8,774 nucleotides of DNA from CAZQEZ01 sp964592475 (GTDB taxonomy: Bacteria; Bacteroidota; Bacteroidia; Cytophagales; Cyclobacteriaceae): positions 1 to 8,774 of the forward strand of contig CAZQEZ010000163.1 in assembly GCA_964592475.1 (NCBI GenBank), written 5' to 3'. The notes beneath the pieces were generated by a model that did not search any database, was not told the origin of the DNA, and saw only the letters and a list, made by a program, of their open reading frames with translations. Shown here piece by piece: positions 6,781 through 8,774 of the stretch (the first letter of the stretch is position 1; every line of letters starts with the position of its first letter). A program made the translations under genes and the position numbers.

Positions 6781-7866
6781 ATGAAAAATTTACTTATATA
6801 TCTTTTATTTATTTTAGGATTGACCAGTTGTGATAGGATATTTGAATTTGGTGGGGAGCAAACTTTGGATGGATTTGGCAATGAAATGGATGAGCCGCAA
6901 TTGGTGATAGAAGCCTACATCAACGATTTGGATACTGTGCAGACGGTTTATTTAAGTAAAACACTTTCCTTGAAAAGCCTAGAGCCGATAGAAATTGTAG
7001 ATGATGCAACCATAACAGTAACAACCCAAGATAACGTTTATAACTACAGTTATGTTGATAGTCTTAACCTTTTTGCCGCCAAATATACTGGCGAGCCAAA
7101 TTTGAATTACCAATTAAAAGTTGATTATCAAGGGCAAACATTTCGATCATCGGCAGTAATGGCAGACTTGCAAGATTTTGAGATTGATAGCATAGAAATT
7201 CGAAATGCAGTATTTGGCTTAGGCCATTTTCGTTTTTTTGATCCGAATGCACCATTTACAAATTTTGCTGGTGAGGAAATTCTTATTACTAAAAATACAA
7301 ATTACGAAATTCGAGATACATTGCTTGGGTTTAATCCCATAGTCCACAATGTGATCTATATCAACCCTAGAAATAACACTTACCTTGCTGATTATTACTA
7401 CGGCGATTTAGCAGAGTTTTGGTTTAGCCCGGAACCATATATTATTAATAGTGCAGAAGAGGGTGAGGTAATGAATGTATACCAAATCTACTTATATGCA
7501 AAAGAGTCAAAAATAGATCGCAATTATTACCGGTTTGATGTAAAAAGATTTGGCCGCTCCTGGCGCCAGCCCGGCCAGATTATTACGGCTGATGATTTTG
7601 TGATTGGAGAAAATATAAGTGGAATAAATTTCCCCGGATTTTTTATAGAAGGAGATATAGTGGAATTTAACATGTTTGGCATTTCATTAGAAGCCTATAA
7701 TTACTATGAAACCTTGCAAAATACCATAAATAATGATGGTGGTGGATTTTCACCTCCTCCCGGAAACCCGGTAACCAATATTTTTGATGAGGAAGGCAAT
7801 CCTGGCCTTGGCATTTTTGAAGTATCGCGTGTGGCACGACTTACCAAAGCAATACGAGATAACTAA
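6781..7866 (+). CDS. DUF4249-type surface or periplasmic lipoprotein, partner of the TonB receptor
   Basis: A 361-residue precursor. The ATG at 6781 gives a lipoprotein signal peptide with lipobox LTSC (Cys17); an earlier in-frame start lies inside the receptor gene and is rejected. The mature N-terminus is acidic. EPQLVIEAYIND (38-49) followed by a beta-rich part with ATITVTTQDNVY, NYQLKVDYQGQTFRS and later DRNYYRFDVKRFG fits DUF4249, a Bacteroidota family usually encoded next to TonB-dependent receptors. Its function is not established. By position it is an accessory binding protein of the receptor, much as SusD is for SusC, which is inference. It lies 7 bases after the receptor stop, so the two are almost certainly co-transcribed. 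No terminator with a T-tract is evident after it. Confidence 0.75.
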   Translation: MKNLLIYLLFILGLTSCDRIFEFGGEQTLDGFGNEMDEPQLVIEAYINDLDTVQTVYLSKTLSLKSLEPIEIVDDATITVTTQDNVYNYSYVDSLNLFAAKYTGEPNLNYQLKVDYQGQTFRSSAVMADLQDFEIDSIEIRNAVFGLGHFRFFDPNAPFTNFAGEEILITKNTNYEIRDTLLGFNPIVHNVIYINPRNNTYLADYYYGDLAEFWFSPEPYIINSAEEGEVMNVYQIYLYAKESKIDRNYYRFDVKRFGRSWRQPGQIITADDFVIGENISGINFPGFFIEGDIVEFNMFGISLEAYNYYETLQNTINNDGGGFSPPPGNPVTNIFDEEGNPGLGIFEVSRVARLTKAIRDN

Positions 7867-7880
7867 GAACTTATCAGGTG

Positions 7881-7911
7881 TTGTTATTAAACAATAAATT
7901 ACTTAATATTG
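7881..7911 (+). promoter_or_regulatory. Candidate promoter for the small lipoprotein gene
   Basis: TTG (7881-7883), a 20-base spacer, then TAATATTG (7904-7911), which differs from TAnnTTTG at one position. Both elements and the spacing fit the Bacteroidota promoter. Transcription would begin about a dozen bases before the ATG at 7930. This suggests the small lipoprotein has its own transcript in addition to any read-through from the receptor operon. Confidence 0.4.
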
Positions 7912-7929
7912 ACAAAAAAACTAAAAGCT

Positions 7930-8364
7930 ATGAAAAAACTTAATTTTTTATCATTATTAGCCATTATATTATGGGTGGCTGCATGTGGTCCTGCCCAAAA
8001 AGAAAATAGTGAAGAAGCTGCAGATCCGGAAACATTGAAGGATGAAGTAATGGCAGTGCACGACGAGGTGATGCCAAAGATGCAAGACATCATGCGCCTA
8101 AAAAAGAAAGCCAGAAGTAAAATTGATTCATTGGCTACCGATAGTGTAACAAATGCTGACCAAATAGAATCACTGGAAACCTTGATTACTAATCTTGAAG
8201 AAGCTGACGAGGCCATGATGAATTGGATGCGCAGTTATCGTCGCGATTTTGAAGGTACCGATGAGGAATATGTTGTTTATTTACAAGAAGAAAAAGAATC
8301 AATAGCAGCTGTAAAAGAAGATATGCTCGCGGCAATAGAGGAAGCGGAAACTTCACTTCAATAG
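7930..8364 (+). CDS. Small helical lipoprotein of unknown function
   Basis: A 144-residue precursor. The ATG at 7930 starts a lipoprotein signal peptide (KKLNFLSLLAIILWVAAC, lipobox VAAC, Cys19); the upstream TTG at 7909 is not needed. The mature protein is acidic, almost entirely helical and probably coiled coil. HDEVMPKMQDIMRLKKKARSK spans 44-64, LETLITNLEEADEAMMNWM spans 82-100, and a third helix covers about 111-143. The HDEVMPKM and EADEAMMNWMR segments resemble a conserved Bacteroidota lipoprotein family that, as I recall, is often auto-annotated as 'viral A-type inclusion protein'; that name says nothing about function. The Asp, His and Met residues might bind metal, which is speculation. 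It is separated from the DUF4249-type gene by 63 bases with a promoter-like sequence and followed by a strong hairpin, so it is probably its own unit. Confidence 0.7.
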   Translation: MKKLNFLSLLAIILWVAACGPAQKENSEEAADPETLKDEVMAVHDEVMPKMQDIMRLKKKARSKIDSLATDSVTNADQIESLETLITNLEEADEAMMNWMRSYRRDFEGTDEEYVVYLQEEKESIAAVKEDMLAAIEEAETSLQ

Positions 8365-8373
8365 TATAAAATA

Positions 8374-8410
8374 ATAGTTAGCTCAAACGTTGATTGTTTG
8401 AGCTAGCTAT
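8374..8410 (+). terminator. Strong hairpin after the small lipoprotein gene, likely transcription terminator
   Basis: A 15-bp stem with one G-U pair: 8374-8388 pairs with 8396-8410. The inner 10 bp (TAGCTCAAAC / GTTTGAGCTA) are perfect and the loop is 7 bases. It starts 9 bases after the stop codon. There is no T-run immediately downstream on the + strand (CTAGCTATTACAATTTATT), so it may terminate weakly or protect the 3' end. On the minus strand the stem is followed by a T-rich stretch. Confidence 0.55.
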
Positions 8411-8418
8411 CTAGCTAT
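8403..8418 (+). repeat. Perfect tandem duplication of CTAGCTAT
   Basis: CTAGCTAT occurs twice back to back (8403-8410 and 8411-8418). The first copy forms the outer right arm of the hairpin at 8374-8410, and the second could compete for the same pairing. It may be a simple replication-slippage duplication. Confidence 0.8.
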
Positions 8419-8718
8419 TACAATTTATTCCTGCCTCATATCAACAATGGACCAAGATTTCTGTTGATAAGGCTGAATGAGATAAGTAATTTTCCATTGG
8501 ATATGGCATTGGCGGTAATTGCATTTTCGATAGGTGGCGGCCTGCATAGAAAAGAAATAAAATCACTGGGTAAGTCAATCTCAGCTATTGGTGTAAATCA
8601 GGTAGAAGTTACTTTGCTGGTGGTTACTTTTGGCATCATTGGCTTTTTTTCCTTATTTCCTGGTTTGTTGGGAAATATTTCAGCAGATCTCAGATCGGAT
8701 TTATTAAAGAGGGTCTGA
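8419..8718 (+). pseudogene. Fragment of a CPA2-type cation:proton antiporter
   Basis: The frame contains NEISNFPLDMALAVIAFSIG followed by GGLHRKEIKSLGKSISAIG and a hydrophobic helix (VTLLVVTFGIIGFFSLFPGL). This resembles the N-terminal part of CPA2-type Na+/H+ or Kef-type antiporters, where a helix with FSIGGxL precedes a charged loop and the next helix. Family-like sequence extends upstream of the TTG at 8464 (LFLPHINNGPRFLLIRLNEI, from about 8425) without an ATG back to the stop at 8404-8406, so TTG 8464 is probably not a true start. Downstream the frame loses family character (ADLRSDLLKRV) and stops at 8716-8718. A whole antiporter has about 380-600 residues with 12-13 helices; only two or three are present. 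I read it as a relic cut at both ends. A small live membrane protein is the less likely alternative. Confidence 0.5.
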
Positions 8719-8774
8719 AAAAAAGTAAAAAGGTCCTTTAGAAAGAGAAAAGATCTTAAAAAATTTAGAAGAAT
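8719..8774. other. Unassigned A-rich window end
   Basis: These 56 purine-rich bases follow the antiporter fragment. One frame reads Lys-rich but is interrupted by stops. I see no gene here; a gene could begin beyond the window edge. Confidence 0.5.

Noticed and set aside
7881..7894. TTGTTATTAAACAA inverted repeat after the DUF4249-type gene, considered as a terminator.
   Set aside because: The stem is only 5 bp, all but one pair A-T, with no T-tract; the same bases fit better as part of a promoter.

Overview
The window looks like a draft-assembly piece of chromosome from a member of the Bacteroidota, probably Cytophagales-like. The lineage call rests on several points. There is a TonB-dependent receptor with an N-terminal carboxypeptidase-regulatory-like domain followed by a DUF4249-type lipoprotein. 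There are short Spy/CpxP-like proteins beside an ECF sigma factor. The base composition is AT-rich, Shine-Dalgarno sequences are generally absent, and there are matches to the Bacteroidota -7 promoter element TAnnTTTG. The family assignments come from motifs read by eye; no search was run.

Region 1 (1-2010, + strand) is a probable envelope or metal stress-response locus. It holds a secreted Spy/CpxP-like protein (121-585), a hairpin with a T-tract, an ECF sigma factor with a TTG start (630-1217), a short single-pass membrane protein that is probably its anti-sigma factor (1201-1524), and a membrane-anchored CnrX/Spy-like helical protein (1528-2010). The last three are coupled or nearly so. 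Together they resemble the sigma / anti-sigma / periplasmic sensor logic of CnrH-CnrY-CnrX.

Region 2 (1995-3708, - strand) is a two-gene unit: a LOG-family Rossmann-fold protein, then an overlapping MltD-like lytic transglycosylase. The transglycosylase overlaps region 1 tail to tail by 16 bases.

Region 3 (3709-4379) is an AT-rich divergent intergenic region with a run of 100 N at 4107-4206. The same 18-base sequence abuts both edges of the gap, so the gap is probably an assembly artefact or a collapsed repeat.

Region 4 (4380-7866, + strand) is an outer-membrane uptake pair, a TonB-dependent receptor and a DUF4249-type lipoprotein 7 bases downstream. It is followed by a separate small helical lipoprotein (7930-8364) with its own candidate promoter and a strong downstream hairpin.

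Region 5 (about 8419-8774) holds a fragment resembling the N-terminal membrane part of a CPA2-type cation:proton antiporter, without a proper start or the rest of the protein. The last 56 bases contain nothing I can identify.

No tRNA, rRNA, CRISPR array, transposase or phage gene was seen. The most system-like element is the sigma-factor locus.
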